Below, piece by piece: positions 1 through 12,227 of a stretch of DNA of 38,595 nucleotides. Under the pieces are notes generated by a model. It was not told the origin of the DNA, made no database searches, and was given only the letters and a program-made list of their open reading frames with translations. Within the stretch, counting starts at the first letter, position 1, and each line of letters opens with the position of its first letter. The position numbers and the translations under genes are program-made. Location: contig JAWQRO010000460.1 of NCBI GenBank assembly GCA_033557835.1, positions 1 through 38,595 of the forward strand, written 5' to 3'. This stretch comes from Helochares maculicollis (taxonomy: Eukaryota; Arthropoda; Insecta; Coleoptera; Hydrophilidae).

Positions 1-1601
1 GCAGTGCACTGAATTACTTAGTTGCGTCAACGCTGCAAAATTTTATATCTTGTAAAACTTCCACTTTTCAAACAAATATTATTTAGATGCATAAAAGTTT
101 ACAATTCATTGACTATATGTCTTAGATAATATACCTTAATTGACAATGAATACACAAAATATAGAAAACTGCAATATATATAAAACAGACTATGATGAAA
201 ATCAATTTATATTCTGGTCGGCACTGAAAGCGCTCTATTTGCATACTGACTTTTCTATTTTAATTATATATGTTACCAATAAGGCCTACGGAGTGAGTAA
301 TATTATGTTCTAGCATGTAAGTAGGATATTTTGAACATAAAGTAGTACATATTAATTACTGCTATAGAAGATAAAATTAGAGCAAACACTTGCTTTGATA
401 TATTTGATATGACGGTGCAATAGAGATATCTTCATACAAGCGTCACCACAATCACCAAATTAGTGAAGCCTTATGCTGGCGATGAAGGTGCACAAAACAG
501 ACGCTTCACAAGAGTACTTACATCATAATTGTAGGAACACTTTGCACTACAAGAAAAAATAACCATTATGCTCCGCAGTGCCACCACTAGAAATGCATTA
601 TTTGAACGACTGTACACTTGAAATAATATGATTCCACTGTACAACTAGAATTTCTCACAAACTAAGAAAGGATAATTATGAACAAACGTTATGGATTTAG
701 GAGCTAGTGGTTTTAATTATTGTAATGGGCCTTACTATTGGTAGAACATAGAATAATCATCATAAGATAGGCTAACATAGACAAGGGAGCATGATAGAGA
801 AAAAAATCACAGTAATATGCGGCCCATGTGGATAAGAACGGACCAGTTAAATGCCACACTTTGAAAATCAGGACTATTAATGGAATGCGCCATTTTGGAA
901 AGAAGGACTGAGTATCAACTTATGATATTCTCGTTGTAGTATCATGTCGAAGTAAAATAATATCAATGTCTTTAAAACATATTGTTCTTAATTATATATG
1001 ATCAAGAAATAAATTTCAAGAAATGCGTAATCTTCAAGTTTTATTTTCAAATTTTATCGGAGCATAATCAAAATTTGGCAGCAAAAAAATCATTCGATAA
1101 GCTTAGATGATCCAATGTATGAAAAATGACTAAAGCTGAACTGCAGATAAGCTTGGATTATCAGGCAAGCTAAACTCATGTTCAAAAGATACAAACAGAA
1201 TTTGTTAAAAAAGAAATGTAAAGAACTGTTCCCGATATATGTGAACGACTGTGAGTTATGTATATATGTATGTACTTTTCAAAACCCTGAGTTTTTCGAC
1301 GTCACCGTTTTTGCTCTGCTATCATTTAAAATGACAAATGGTTAAAATTGATCGAAGCAATATATTCACAGGACATATCTCAAAAGCGCCTTCAACTCGA
1401 AACTTCTAAAACTTCTCCGGTTCCGCGTTCTAATTCTTTTCTCTCCTTCAGACGCTCCAACTGCAGAGAAACGGTCCTAATGTAAATTTAAATTGTGCGT
1501 ATTTTTAAATCAACCTATTCTAAGTGCTCCCTTCTTTGGAGATTACGAAGTGTCATAGGAAATTTGAAATGAAAGTTGATTTCCATAACTCTTTGTTACA
1601 G
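1..1601 (+). other. Intron of pHCl-1 (5' part lies outside window)
   Basis: This stretch precedes a good acceptor (pyrimidine-rich run ending in ACAG at 1598-1601). The following exon starts in the middle of the channel's M2 segment, so the window opens inside the intron that splits M2. I looked for the upstream M1/M2-start exon and did not find it here. The sequence is AT-rich, with no recognisable exon, repeat family or RNA gene. Confidence 0.6.
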
Positions 1602-4600
1602 GTGTAACGACCATGCTCAATTTCTTCACGACTTCAAATGGCTTTAGATCAACATTGCCCGTAGTTTCCAATTTGACAGCTATGAATGTTTGGGATGGCG
1701 TTTGTATGTGTTTTATTTATGCGTCGCTACTTGAATTTGTTTGTGTAAATTATGTTGGGAGGAAAAGGCCACTTCATAATGTAGTTTATCGTCCGGGTGA
1801 AAACCCTGTAACACAGGTTAGTAAACTTAAAACTCTATCATTACCTTTTATTATATCTAATAATTTGCTTTTTTCCTAAAACAAAAAAATGCGTGCGCCC
1901 TGTATAAATTTTATCCTTGATAATTGCGATTATATTGTACACTAATTGGGTGTTTTACTTCTATATGCGCTTGAGAAAATCGGATTTATTTAAGCGTACC
2001 ACTGAAAGAAACGAAAGTATTTGAGAAAAGATCACTTTTTGTGTCAGTTTGTGTGACAGTGTTCGTTTTATTACACTTATAACTCTTGCAAATTTTTCTT
2101 CTCTCTTTTTCCTTATCTAATGCATGTCAAATGAAAATAGTGCATGTTTATTAGTCCTGAAAATATTATGACACGTTTTACTTCGACGCACTATGATAAA
2201 AAAATGACAAAGCAGAGCATTTAGTTTTTCAGCACTTAGTAAATTTTTATCACACATCTCATGGCTAGAAACCATATCAACAATTTTAAACTCGGCAATT
2301 AGCTAATAAAATCAAAACGCTAAATGCTCTGTAAGACAAAGTCATTAATATTTTTGGGGACATTTTCAAGACACTGATGTTTTAGATTTTTCCTTCACTA
2401 TGTTTGGTGTTGTTATGCAAGGCAATACTATAACAGCGTGCAGGAACTTTTCTTGTTGACTTTTTTAACAGATGTTAGAAATAATTGTGAATGGTAGAGT
2501 CTGATCATTTCAAAAAGGTTGGTATGACTAATAATTGTGTTTGTGCATTACAAAGTGTTTCATTTGTGTTTTTGCACTAAATTTTCTTTTCTAAATACCG
2601 AAAACCCTTCAGTAAATTAACACTCCCAATGCAATAGTAAAAAAATAATTCTGTTGAATATAAATATTTACTTCATAATAATTGGACGTTAAGAAACATA
2701 TTTAATGGTATCGAAGCGTCACAAGCTATGATGTACAAAATGCAGAATGCCGCCTTAGGTTTTAAGTTAGAATTTAAAACTCCACATGGAAACAACTAAC
2801 ATTGATCATTTTCTGTGCCTTCAGTTCGTTAGGAACATAATCATACTGTATTAGGTGAGTCAACATTAGCATACATTTTTAAAAAATAATTAATTAGAAA
2901 GGAAGTTTTGAGTAACTAATAAAACCCAACATAATTTAACAATCCCTGCATGTCAGTAACGCCATTACCTGATTATCCCTACTTTTTAGTACACCCATAA
3001 CGAATGAGTAGAATTAGTGACCCGACTTATAAGGGCATTACAACCAGCATATTTGTTTTAGCAGAATGTTTTATGTACCCTCTTAAAATGCAAATCCGCA
3101 AATATAATTTTACAAACAAATAACACGAAATAACTAAGGTATTCTGCAATTTTATGAAAATATTCTATGATCTAAATGTGATGCATGTTTGTAAGCAACC
3201 GCTTGCGAGTTGCATTTTGCATCTTTATACTTTCTAGAAAATCAAAATGGATGTAGCATGCAAAGTGCGATACTCAGAACATAAGAATGAAAGCTTCTGA
3301 TAAGATTTTCAACTTTGCAAAGTTCTTTCATGTTTTCTGCCCGTAGAACAGTGTTACATCAATTATAGTGAAGGAATTTAAATGTAAGAGAAGAAAAAAT
3401 TAAGTTTCGTATTTAGGCGTTCCAAATCGTTTATATACTGCTTATTAGTTTTAGGTAGAGCAATTTCATGGTTATGAAAATTGGGGCATAAGTGGAATAA
3501 TTTTGGATATTTACCTACAAAGTTGCTCGTTTTTATTTGTTTTGTGGTGCCTTAATTTTCTGATTGATGGATGCAATTCCTTGCGCTCAACTTGGAAAAG
3601 TGCTGCGCCTAAAAGCAGTGACGCAATAATTAGAATATGAAAATTATCTGATGGCGCATGACGACTCAATGTGGCAAGATCTAAAATTTGGGACCCTGTT
3701 GCGGGCAGTTAGTAACTATATTTTTTAATCCAAATTTTTGGGCCAAGGAGCAGTAGCTGGAGTACTTTTACCTACCCTACGTTCTGAATCTTTGGTCTCA
3801 ACAAAAAAGTAATGGAACTGTGGCTATGAGAGAGATTGTTTAACTTCGGGCTAAAACCGTATTTGGATAATTCTGGATCAAAATTATTTATCATCAACAA
3901 ATAATACCCTCCGCAAAAATTCTATCTTTTTTTGGCCAGCATCGTGCTTCTCTGCTGCTTTCAATCTACCCAAAAGTATCCTTATCTAAATTTTACATGC
4001 CACGCTTCGTGTGAGAGAGAAGGAAGGTTGCATCAGTACCACTCCGTAAGTTAACCACAAAACGTAGAGGAGAACAGCTTCAGTATTCTTTCTTTGGTTG
4101 CCACTAAAAAGCAAAACTATAATGTCAGCACAATTTGATTACCGATTTTAAAATTAAAACGTGAATTTCATTCTATCTTTTATTTGATTTAAGCAATGCT
4201 AAAGATGAAAACATTATAAATTGTTTACTTTTTCCGAAGTGTTAATAGTATTATAAATACTGCTCACAATTATCTTCTGTAAATTAATGCCAAGTGCATT
4301 ATTTCTTTCAAATCAGATTACATACAAAGTATATGTTAGGTCCAGATAATTTTGAGAGTTGGATGATTTATTATGATCTTATAATAAGCTATGATTTAAT
4401 ACCCTTCGACATTTATTCTAAGCGAGTCTACTTCATCGTTTATAGCAGAAAATATTGACCGGGAAAGCTTAAGCAAGTCTATGAGCCGCCAAAACAAATC
4501 TCGTAGTAATTAAAAAATCGAGATGAAGAAACAGCCCAAACTTCTCAATGGACTAAGCGTTCAAAAAGCAAATATGGTAGACGATCTAAAAAATGCAGTA

Positions 4601-7600
4601 TGCTGCATTTGCTCTCAATAGAGCAAAAGATATAAAAAGGAGTCGCTTCAATTGTTATTTGACAACGTTTCAAATTAATTTACGCGATTCGTGATAAAAA
4701 ATGGAGCTAATTTAGCAATGAAATGGGGAATTGGCAGTGAAGAAAGCAAAGTCGAGTTCTAGTATTGGCGAAGAAATGATTTCAGTTGTTCACTTCTTGT
4801 CTTCAAAATGACAAAATAATTCACAGATAGTATAATATGAATGTGTTGTGGAATGTAAGTGATGAAATAAAGAAAAATCGCAGCTCATAGCGAAAAATAT
4901 GCGAAGATTTGCTAACGCGGTGGTCAAAATAAAAGATTTAGTTATAAAACTGCTTTCTCACCCACTTTGTTTGCCGAATATAGCCCCTATTCCGTGAAAA
5001 AAGCTTAATAATAATAATAATACAGAAATTGATTATTTACCTGATTGCTATTTTGAGGTAGTTGAAAATATTTACTTCCAAAATTTTTACGTTCCCATTG
5101 TGAAGTCTGATACTTCTTAGATGCTGCATATGCTATTTCAGAATGAAATGCAGCTACAATTTTATTCTTTTCGTATATTTAAATGATATTTTTGCTAATA
5201 AAAAAATTTTAAAAATATTTTTTCTCACAACCCTTTTATTTTTTATGTTGTTGTTGTTTTATATTTAAATATATTTTTACATTATGACTGCAAAAATAAA
5301 TAGTCTGTACAAAGTAATTAATCTAATTACGAAATATACAACAGTCTAAATAGATCGAAGCACAAAATACCTATGCTCGTCTAGACAGGTTCCTTTTATT
5401 TCATGGTTTAACATAAAAACAGAGCCAAGATAGGATCTATTAAAATTAGCCTGAGCACTGTGCAAATGTTTTGTTTAACACCTGTGCGCCAAGTGCAACA
5501 CAAAGTTACTAAATTAGTTTACGAATCATAAAGCAAAAAATTCATGATTCATTAATGAGGCAACTTTATACGTAAATCTAGAATAGAATCAAGATGTGAC
5601 TTCCAACATCAATGACGTAATTCAAAGTCAATGCAAAAAGCTTAATGCACCAATTTTTTGTATTATTCCATGTTTATTTAACATACTAGTATATAGGGAG
5701 TGTTTAATTGACTAATTTTACTAGATATTTTAACCGTTATCCGTCTTTATTCCTTTTATATTAAATTACTTTTTGAGTATATTGAAATATTTTTATGTGT
5801 TATAAACTACATCACATTGTATATAGTTTGTAACATTTTAAAATACTTTTATAATATTGTTAAATATATTACAAGTATTTATGATTTAATATACCTCAAT
5901 TATTTTTTAATATAATCATGTTTATGATTTGACAAAAAAATGTACATAACTTAATATGCACGATTTTTGTGTGTATTTTGTGTTAACTACATAAAATTAT
6001 TAACAACCAACGTTTTTGAAATGTGATTTTTTTATTTAATCAAATCAAAATTCAATTAATTTACTTTTTGATCACTAATCGGCATGTTGATATTATTATT
6101 GTAAATCTGAGGGCGAGTGGCCCGTGCTTGCCAATGGCTCTTAAAATTGTACGTTGTTTGGTCTGTCATGTTGCAGCGACTGCCCGCTGTTCTCAGCAGG
6201 ATAGGCATTATCCTGGCCAGTCCCCTGGTAAGCCTAGGTTACTGTAGCTACAACCTGCCGAACCTGATATTTTTACATCACACAATGCACCTGCCCTCTT
6301 GTGCTTTGCATGCGCATGTTCCTGTTCATGCGCATGTCTCATTTTATATATTACAAAATATAATATTTAGGTATATAAGATTATTTTGCTACCATATTAC
6401 TTCTTTCAGCTGTCAGTATTTTAAATTACTTAAAATATCCGTGTGAATTTGGCGACTAACGTTTTGCTTTTGCGTTTCTTGAATTTATGAAACAAAGAAG
6501 AAAAAACGCAAAGAAAGCAGAAGTATCTTAGATGCATGTTTATTGGATTATTTTGTCAAAAGAAATAAAAATTTAACTACAAAATTTGACGTTCAAAATT
6601 TGCTTTCGGGCCCACAGCTACTGCATGTTCGATTCCAATTTTACACTGCACAAAAAGTATGTTTCACAAAAAATCTCTAAGTATACTTTGTAAACAGATT
6701 TAACCGATTTCACACGATTTAATGGATTAAACACAGAGTGGAGAATTATGATGAAAAATTCAAAATACCATTTTACTCGTCAAATTCTAAACACAACGAA
6801 CAACCGAATATATAAATAAATTAATTAATTAATTAATTTTTGATCAATTGTATCACAATTTCATTTATTTGTGCACAATAATAAAATCATTTAAATGTAA
6901 GTGCTAAAATATCCAAGTCATTAAATGTGAAAAGAAATTTAACTAACAAATTATTTATTTGCAGCTTTCATTTTCTTACTTTCAATTCTCGATCACCCTT
7001 TCTCGCCACCTATTTTCTAACCCATGTAAATGTATTCTTTTGAAATTTTTTAAACTTAGAGCAAATTTTATTTATATTTTTTTACTAGGATTCGATTGAG
7101 CAGGAAATTCAAACTGCGTTAAGTGAAAACTCTCCCGATTTTGTAAGTTAAAACTTGGATGTCAAGTGCTAATACTCCGACCAAAAATTGTCTTTAACAA
7201 AATTTTGTTAGATTTATCATAATTTCACTTACATTTATTGAGCCAACCATTGATTCAACAAACATAACTACATACTCAATCATCACCATAGTTTTAAACA
7301 ACATTACCAATATCAACTAGCAGTATTATATATTCATTCAGTTTTACCCTACGCTACCTCAATTCAAATCAACTGTACGGAGAAACTCCGAATAACACAT
7401 AATGACATTTTATTTTTAGGGTACCTTCTGTGATGTAAGATTCAGTGTATTATAAGTTTTTAACATACATACAATTGCTTTTACACATAGCTAACTAGAT
7501 ATAAAGATGGCATTAGTTTAATAAGAATAATTGTTAATATCCTTAATATGTAGCCTCAACTTACACACTTCTGTATTTTGAAAGCATTCCTGTGGTGCTT

Positions 7601-10600
7601 TCCGGGTATGATAGATTGCATTTGAACGCATGTATATTCATCAAACAGATTAGCAAGAGTAGTGCACGAAGAGCCCGCTCTGAACACCACCCTCATTATA
7701 AATTGCAAATTCATTATATATGGGCATTTTGCAGCAGATAGTCTTATTAGGAGACACAGTTGTAGATGAAGAATGCTCACGATCTCGAAATTAGTAAGGT
7801 TAAGCATTTATGCATACAAAATAGTTGCCAGCATTAACTGATATTAGGCACTTAAATATATGAAATTTCACACTTAACTTATACAATATAAAAACATTTA
7901 CCATTTTATGAGAGCATTGGCAATAATTTTCTGCACAGCAAAATTGTTGCCCTGTTTTCTATAAATATTTTTGGATCCCAGACTTGACTAATTTTTTATA
8001 AGAATTTCAAGGCTTTAATCTAAATTGAAATAAGTCCTTAATTGATAACTTATTTAATATGATTTTAATTTTATTTTTAGCAAAGCTGCTTGAATTAGAG
8101 GGATTAATCGTGCTGCTACTGGCTGAATCATTCGTTGAACAATAAGTATATAATATTTAGACAAACGTCAAGCAGCTAGTTTCTTGTTATAGATGAGAAT
8201 AAAAATTATGTTTTAAAACTCAAACGCTAAAATCAAATTGTCTTATAATTATATAAAAAATATTATATTTTCTCATGTTTGATAAATTAATTGACGAAAA
8301 GATATTTTCGAATGTAGTGACATCTATTGCAGATTTTATAAAAGAATTAAAACTTAGCAGAATTGTTTAAATTTATTTTATAAAAATGTATTTGAAATAC
8401 ATATAAAAATACTTTTTCCTACTGGCTCAAACTAAAATAAAAAATAAATAAATAAATGCATATCATATACCAGATGCGTAAGTTTAAAATGTTCAAAGAA
8501 TTGGCCTTCGCTGCTTAGACATTTTATCCATCTATCGCGCAATTTATAGATACTATTTCAAACGAAAGCTTCAACTTTCTATTTCTATTCATCGAGACAT
8601 ATTTGTACATCCTCGAAAGTCTTGAAGTGTTGCTGAGCCAATGCGTGTCCCATCGATGAGAAGAGGTAATAATTGTAAGGCGCCAGGTCTGGTGAATACG
8701 GCGGGTGACCACTTTTGCGGGAGCATTGTCATGCTGCAGAATGACTTTGCCTTGTCTTCGAGCCCATTCTGGGCGATTTTAGATCATTGCGTAGTCGGTA
8801 GCGGACGGCATTAACTGTTACAACGGGTTCGAGAAGCTCGTAGTACACTACTAGCTTCTGGCCCCACCACACACATAGCATTGTCTTCCTCCCAAAACGA
8901 TCCTGTTTGGTACTCGATGTTGACGGTTGTCCTGGCGTTACTCACGACTTCTTACATTTGGGATTCTGAAAATATATCCATTTTTCATCGCCACTTACAA
9001 ATCGTCTTTCCAACTGTCGTTCGTACAGTTTATGTGGAACCCATTTTTCAACCTTTTGTATCTTCTCCATGTCTCTCAGACGGTCGGAAATGTCTTGCCG
9101 AATGACATTTAACTGCTCCGCCATCATTTGTTATGTTTGTGCATCGTCTTCGTTACGCTTGTAATTCGTCGACTTCAAACTGTTTTGGTCGATTTTCAGG
9201 TTCTTTGTCAATAACATTGAAATTGCCACTTTTCAAACGTTGAAACCAGCGTTCACAAATCTTGACAGTTGGCGCAAGATCACCCTAAGTCTATAAAAGA
9301 AATCGATGATTTTCTGATGTCTTTTTTTTTATTTAACAAGAAAATCATTACATGCCGCAAATGCTCTTTACTTGACTCAAAATTCGACATGCTTATAATG
9401 AAAAAGAAGTATGCTACTAACTTGTAAACAACTAAATGAATGTGATGTTTTGTAGTAGGCAGTCTTGCCAAAAAAATGGCACTTTGGGTTCCAAAGGCTA
9501 TTTAAATATATTTCATGCGCCATTTCTTGACAACCAAACGACATTTGAAACTTGCGCACCTGATATACTTAATATGGAAAAATTGAAAGAACTGACGAAA
9601 GAATGTACACTAGTACACCAGAAACTCTTCTGCAAACCGACAAAATAATGAGAAATAAGAGAAATATACATACTTAGATAACTTAAAATTAAGAACATTA
9701 GCAATTAATAATGAATAGATGAAGATACCACTTCAGGAGGTATGGAGCAGAAATAATGGTGCAAATGTAGAGAGGAAATCATAGAAAAGATTATGAAAGC
9801 CATTAAAATGACAAAGAATGAAAACGATCCATGACATGACAGAATAGCAACGGATAAATTAAAAATGATGGGCTAAGAAAGCAAAATTCTTAAAATTCTC
9901 GATAAAGCGTGGAAAGGAAAAATAATACCTCAAAATTAATACCAATATTTAGAACATGAAATTTAAGGTGTGTAGTAATTATCGAGACATTTGTAGACAG
10001 GAAGAAAGCTTTTGACAAAGTTAGAAAGAAAGAGGTATGGAAAATCTTGAAGAAAAGAGCAGCTGGATAACCGTTAATAGCATTACGTGATCTAAAAGTC
10101 AACAATTTGAAACCAAGATAACGGAAACAGAAGAAGAAACAGTTATAGCAGTAAAATTAGATAATATAAAAATAGAAAAAATAAAGCAGTTCAAGTACTT
10201 AGCAGCAGCGTTGGCCGGAAGAGGCAATGAGATATATATTACAGAACGAACTAGAAGCAGAAACAAATTTTTTTCTCAACTATGAGAATCCTATTGAACA
10301 GAAAAGAAATATCGAAGGAAACAAAAAAAACGTTTTTTAAGACAGTATACAGTCCAATAACAAATTAGACGTGGAATATGACAAACAGAAAGAGCAAGAC
10401 AGTTCAAGCAGTGAAAATGAGGTATATAAGAAGAGCAAAAGGGGCAATGAAAGAGAAATGAAAATATAAGAGAGAACCTGATTATATACGCGATACAAAG
10501 CTACATAGAAGAAACAGCTTTCACAGTGAGAGTAAATGGTAAGAAACTAAAGACTAGTAACGAGAAATTAGAAAGCAAGTGTGGATAAGAATAAAAGAAC

Positions 10601-12126
10601 ATCAAGGCCAAAGAAAACTTGAGATCAAAGCATGAAACTAATACTGAAAAAATACCACTAGTGCCGAAGCGGGAAACAAAAGAAATAAAAACAATTCAGA
10701 CAACTCTTTACATAGTAAGAAATCCAAACCATTATATGAATCTGTAAATGTCGTAGTAAGTAATTGAGAAACAATATTATCTGCAATTGATTCACCTACA
10801 TTTATCAGTGAAACAATGACAAGCATAAACTAAAGTAAAACCATGAATAATATCCCAAAATTTCTAATGCCATCATGTCTTGTTAACATTTTTTACACAA
10901 AAGACACAAACTACACTTAACAAAAGTATAAATATTCAAACATACATATCATAAAAATAAAATTACAAAATATTATATACTATCCATCCTTTCAGTAAAC
11001 ACAGCTAAATCAGAAAACCATTTACTGCTTATATATAGATATCATGCCTAAAATGGTTTGGGGAGCTTTCTTAATTGAAAAAAGTTTGAACCTGTAAAAG
11101 CAATGTGCAAAAAATTTATTTAATTATACATTTTGTTTCTCAGAGTGACAAAAAGCGGGACTCGGCAACTGTAGCCAACGAAATAGTGGCTTGTACAACG
11201 TGTGGACCAAATCCCTGTACACATTCAGCCAACAACGGTTGTGCAACTGAGGTAAGAAATTTTTCTTCAATTTTCCCTAAATCTTACGTCAATGTCTAGA
11301 CCAGTGTTGTGCTTTTTACTTATTTATTTCATGTGTGTTACTAAAATACAACAACAACACTTCATTTAGAGAAATTATTCTTAAATATTAAATTTGAGGA
11401 ATATTTAATTTGATAGATACTAAAAGAAGGACTATTTTCATGTTTTTAGTAATATTTTTAAAGGTCATCGGCTGTAATTTCTTTTTGTCGAGTTTTCTTA
11501 TTATTTATAGAACATTAATATTTAAGCAATGTAACTAAAATTTGTTTTTTGTGTATGGAACTCGTCCCGTCGCATATCGCCAACTAATTCAACATTTTAA
11601 ATTTTACTCACATTCAATGTAAAATACACGTGATAAGGCCAGACAATTAAGGTATTTTTACAAAATGCTCTATTTATTGTAAAAAATATCTTTAATCATC
11701 AATCTTCAGCTAGATTTATTTAGCGCCTACAAATTAAATATTTCTAAGATTGAAAGTTATTACGTCCGATATTTATGAATTCTTCCGAATGCAACAGATT
11801 GTTTATACGTCTTCGTCAGAATTTTATATCAATTACACTCACTTTCAGTAAACTGAACTTAAAGCTACTTACCACTGATGCTTTGTTCTGTTTCGCTATA
11901 GAAGCATTTGCAGTAGTCTGTGTTTATTTTTCACCCCTATGCGAAATGGTCTAACCTGGAGTAGTCTTGTTTATTGCAGGTGAGAAAAAAAGAGCCGCCC
12001 CATCCGATAAGAGTGGCAAAGACGATTGACGTTATAGCCCGCATAACATTTCCAACAGCCTTCGCGGTTTTTCTCATATTCTTCTTTTACCACTACAAGA
12101 GCTTCACTTACGCACATGGCCTATAA
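1602..12126 (+). CDS. pHCl-1: pH-sensitive chloride channel 1 (pHCl-1), Cys-loop receptor subunit, 3' six exons, partial
   Basis: This is the C-terminal part of a pentameric Cys-loop ligand-gated chloride channel of the plasma membrane. The family responds to pH/protons. Exons: 1602-1816, 6177-6227, 7089-7142, 7420-7434, 11144-11251, 11980-12126 (stop TAA 12124-12126). The first exon begins two bases into a codon and reads GVTTMLNFFTTSNGFRS, the second half of pore helix M2. It continues through M3 (about NVWDGVCMCF to LLEFVCVNYV) to NPVTQ. The next four exons encode the cytoplasmic M3-M4 loop, starting RLPAVLSRIGIILASPL and including a Cys-rich stretch (CTTCGPNPC). The last exon carries M4 (DVIARITFPTAFAVFLIFFF) and ends YAHGL. 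All loop introns are phase 0. I recognise the M2-M3 and M4 sequences as pHCl-type rather than RDL, GluCl or HisCl, from memory of the family. The N-terminal ligand-binding domain lies outside the window. Confidence 0.9.
1817..6176 (+). other. Large pHCl-1 intron, 4.36 kb
   Basis: It runs from donor GTTAGT (1817) to acceptor TTGCAG (6171-6176). It is AT-rich, with a short TAA microsatellite near 5007-5021. No convincing exon, transposon protein or RNA gene was seen. Short open frames near the 3' end are not coding apart from the part that overlaps the 6177 exon. Confidence 0.6.
6228..7088 (+). other. pHCl-1 intron with a TTAA repeat
   Basis: It runs from donor GTAAGC to acceptor TTTACTAG and contains a palindromic TTAA repeat at about 6819-6838. 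Nothing else was recognised. Confidence 0.5.
7420..7434 (+). other. pHCl-1: 15-nt microexon of pHCl-1
   Basis: Five codons (GTFCD) sit between a strong acceptor (TATTTTTAG) and a strong donor (GTAAGA). The microexon keeps phase 0 on both sides, so it can be included or skipped without changing the frame. It lies in the M3-M4 loop, a usual place for splice variation in insect chloride channels. Its use is inferred from splice-site quality and frame only. Confidence 0.6.
7435..8469 (+). other. 5' part of the pHCl-1 intron before exon 11144
   Basis: AT-rich intron sequence between the microexon donor and the mariner remnant. It includes an AAAT/AATA microsatellite at about 8438-8457. An open frame on the minus strand near 7556-7807 has no recognisable domain. 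Confidence 0.4.
8470..9292 (-). mobile_element. Degenerate mariner (Tc1/mariner DNA transposon) copy
   Basis: Read on the minus strand, the sequence follows a mariner transposase from an N-terminal piece to near the C-terminus. Recognisable pieces, in order, are WFQRLKSGNFNVIDKEPENR (about 9245-9190), EQLNVIRQDISDRLRDMEKI with KWVPHKL, and SGDEKWIYFQNP (about 8990-8950), which holds the first catalytic Asp. Then come CVWWGQKLVVYYELL (about 8870-8820), a degraded HDNAP block with the second Asp, HPPYSPDLAPYNYY (about 8710-8670) and a final DRWIKCL (about 8530). Multiple stops and frameshifts show it is dead. The N-terminal DNA-binding domain is truncated and I found no terminal inverted repeats. 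It sits inside a pHCl-1 intron in antisense orientation. Confidence 0.85.
9720..10480 (+). mobile_element. Degenerate non-LTR retrotransposon (LINE) reverse-transcriptase fragment
   Basis: Plus-strand pieces in shifting frames resemble the second half of an endonuclease/reverse-transcriptase ORF. They are IMKAIKMTKNE followed by HDRIATDKLK (about 9795-9865), a FVDRKKAFDKVRKKEVWKIL block (about 9985-10045; the canonical motif is FxDxxKAFD), KQFKYL (about 10180-10200), then SKETKKTFFKTVYSPIT and MTNRKSKTVQAVKMRYIRRA (about 10310-10440). Stops and small indels are frequent and no YADD catalytic motif survives. Subfamily (RTE-like or another) is not settled. The copy lies in the same pHCl-1 intron as the mariner. 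Confidence 0.6.
10481..11143 (+). other. 3' part of the pHCl-1 intron
   Basis: AT-rich intron sequence ending in the acceptor TTTGTTTCTCAG at 11132-11143. No feature was recognised beyond that splice site. Confidence 0.4.
11252..11979 (+). other. Last pHCl-1 intron
   Basis: It runs from donor GTAAGA to acceptor TTTATTGCAG. Nothing recognisable lies within it. Confidence 0.5.
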
Positions 12127-12221
12127 ACAATGAAAATCTAAGAAACAAAATGTTAAGTAAGGTCACACAACCTTCACGGTATACACAGTTTTCGTGAATT
12201 TTCTACTACTACACTTTTAAA

Positions 12222-12227
12222 AATAAA
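12222..12227 (+). terminator. pHCl-1: Candidate poly(A) signal of pHCl-1
   Basis: AATAAA lies 96 nt after the channel's stop codon and is the first canonical hexamer downstream. Longer 3' UTRs are possible. Confidence 0.4.

Noticed and set aside
6023..6446. Two open frames overlapping the 6177-6227 pHCl-1 exon
   Set aside because: They are intron sequence read through the small exon. Only the 17 codons between the acceptor and donor match the channel.
8881..9127. Plus-strand open frames over the mariner remnant
   Set aside because: They are antisense shadows of the minus-strand transposase remnant.
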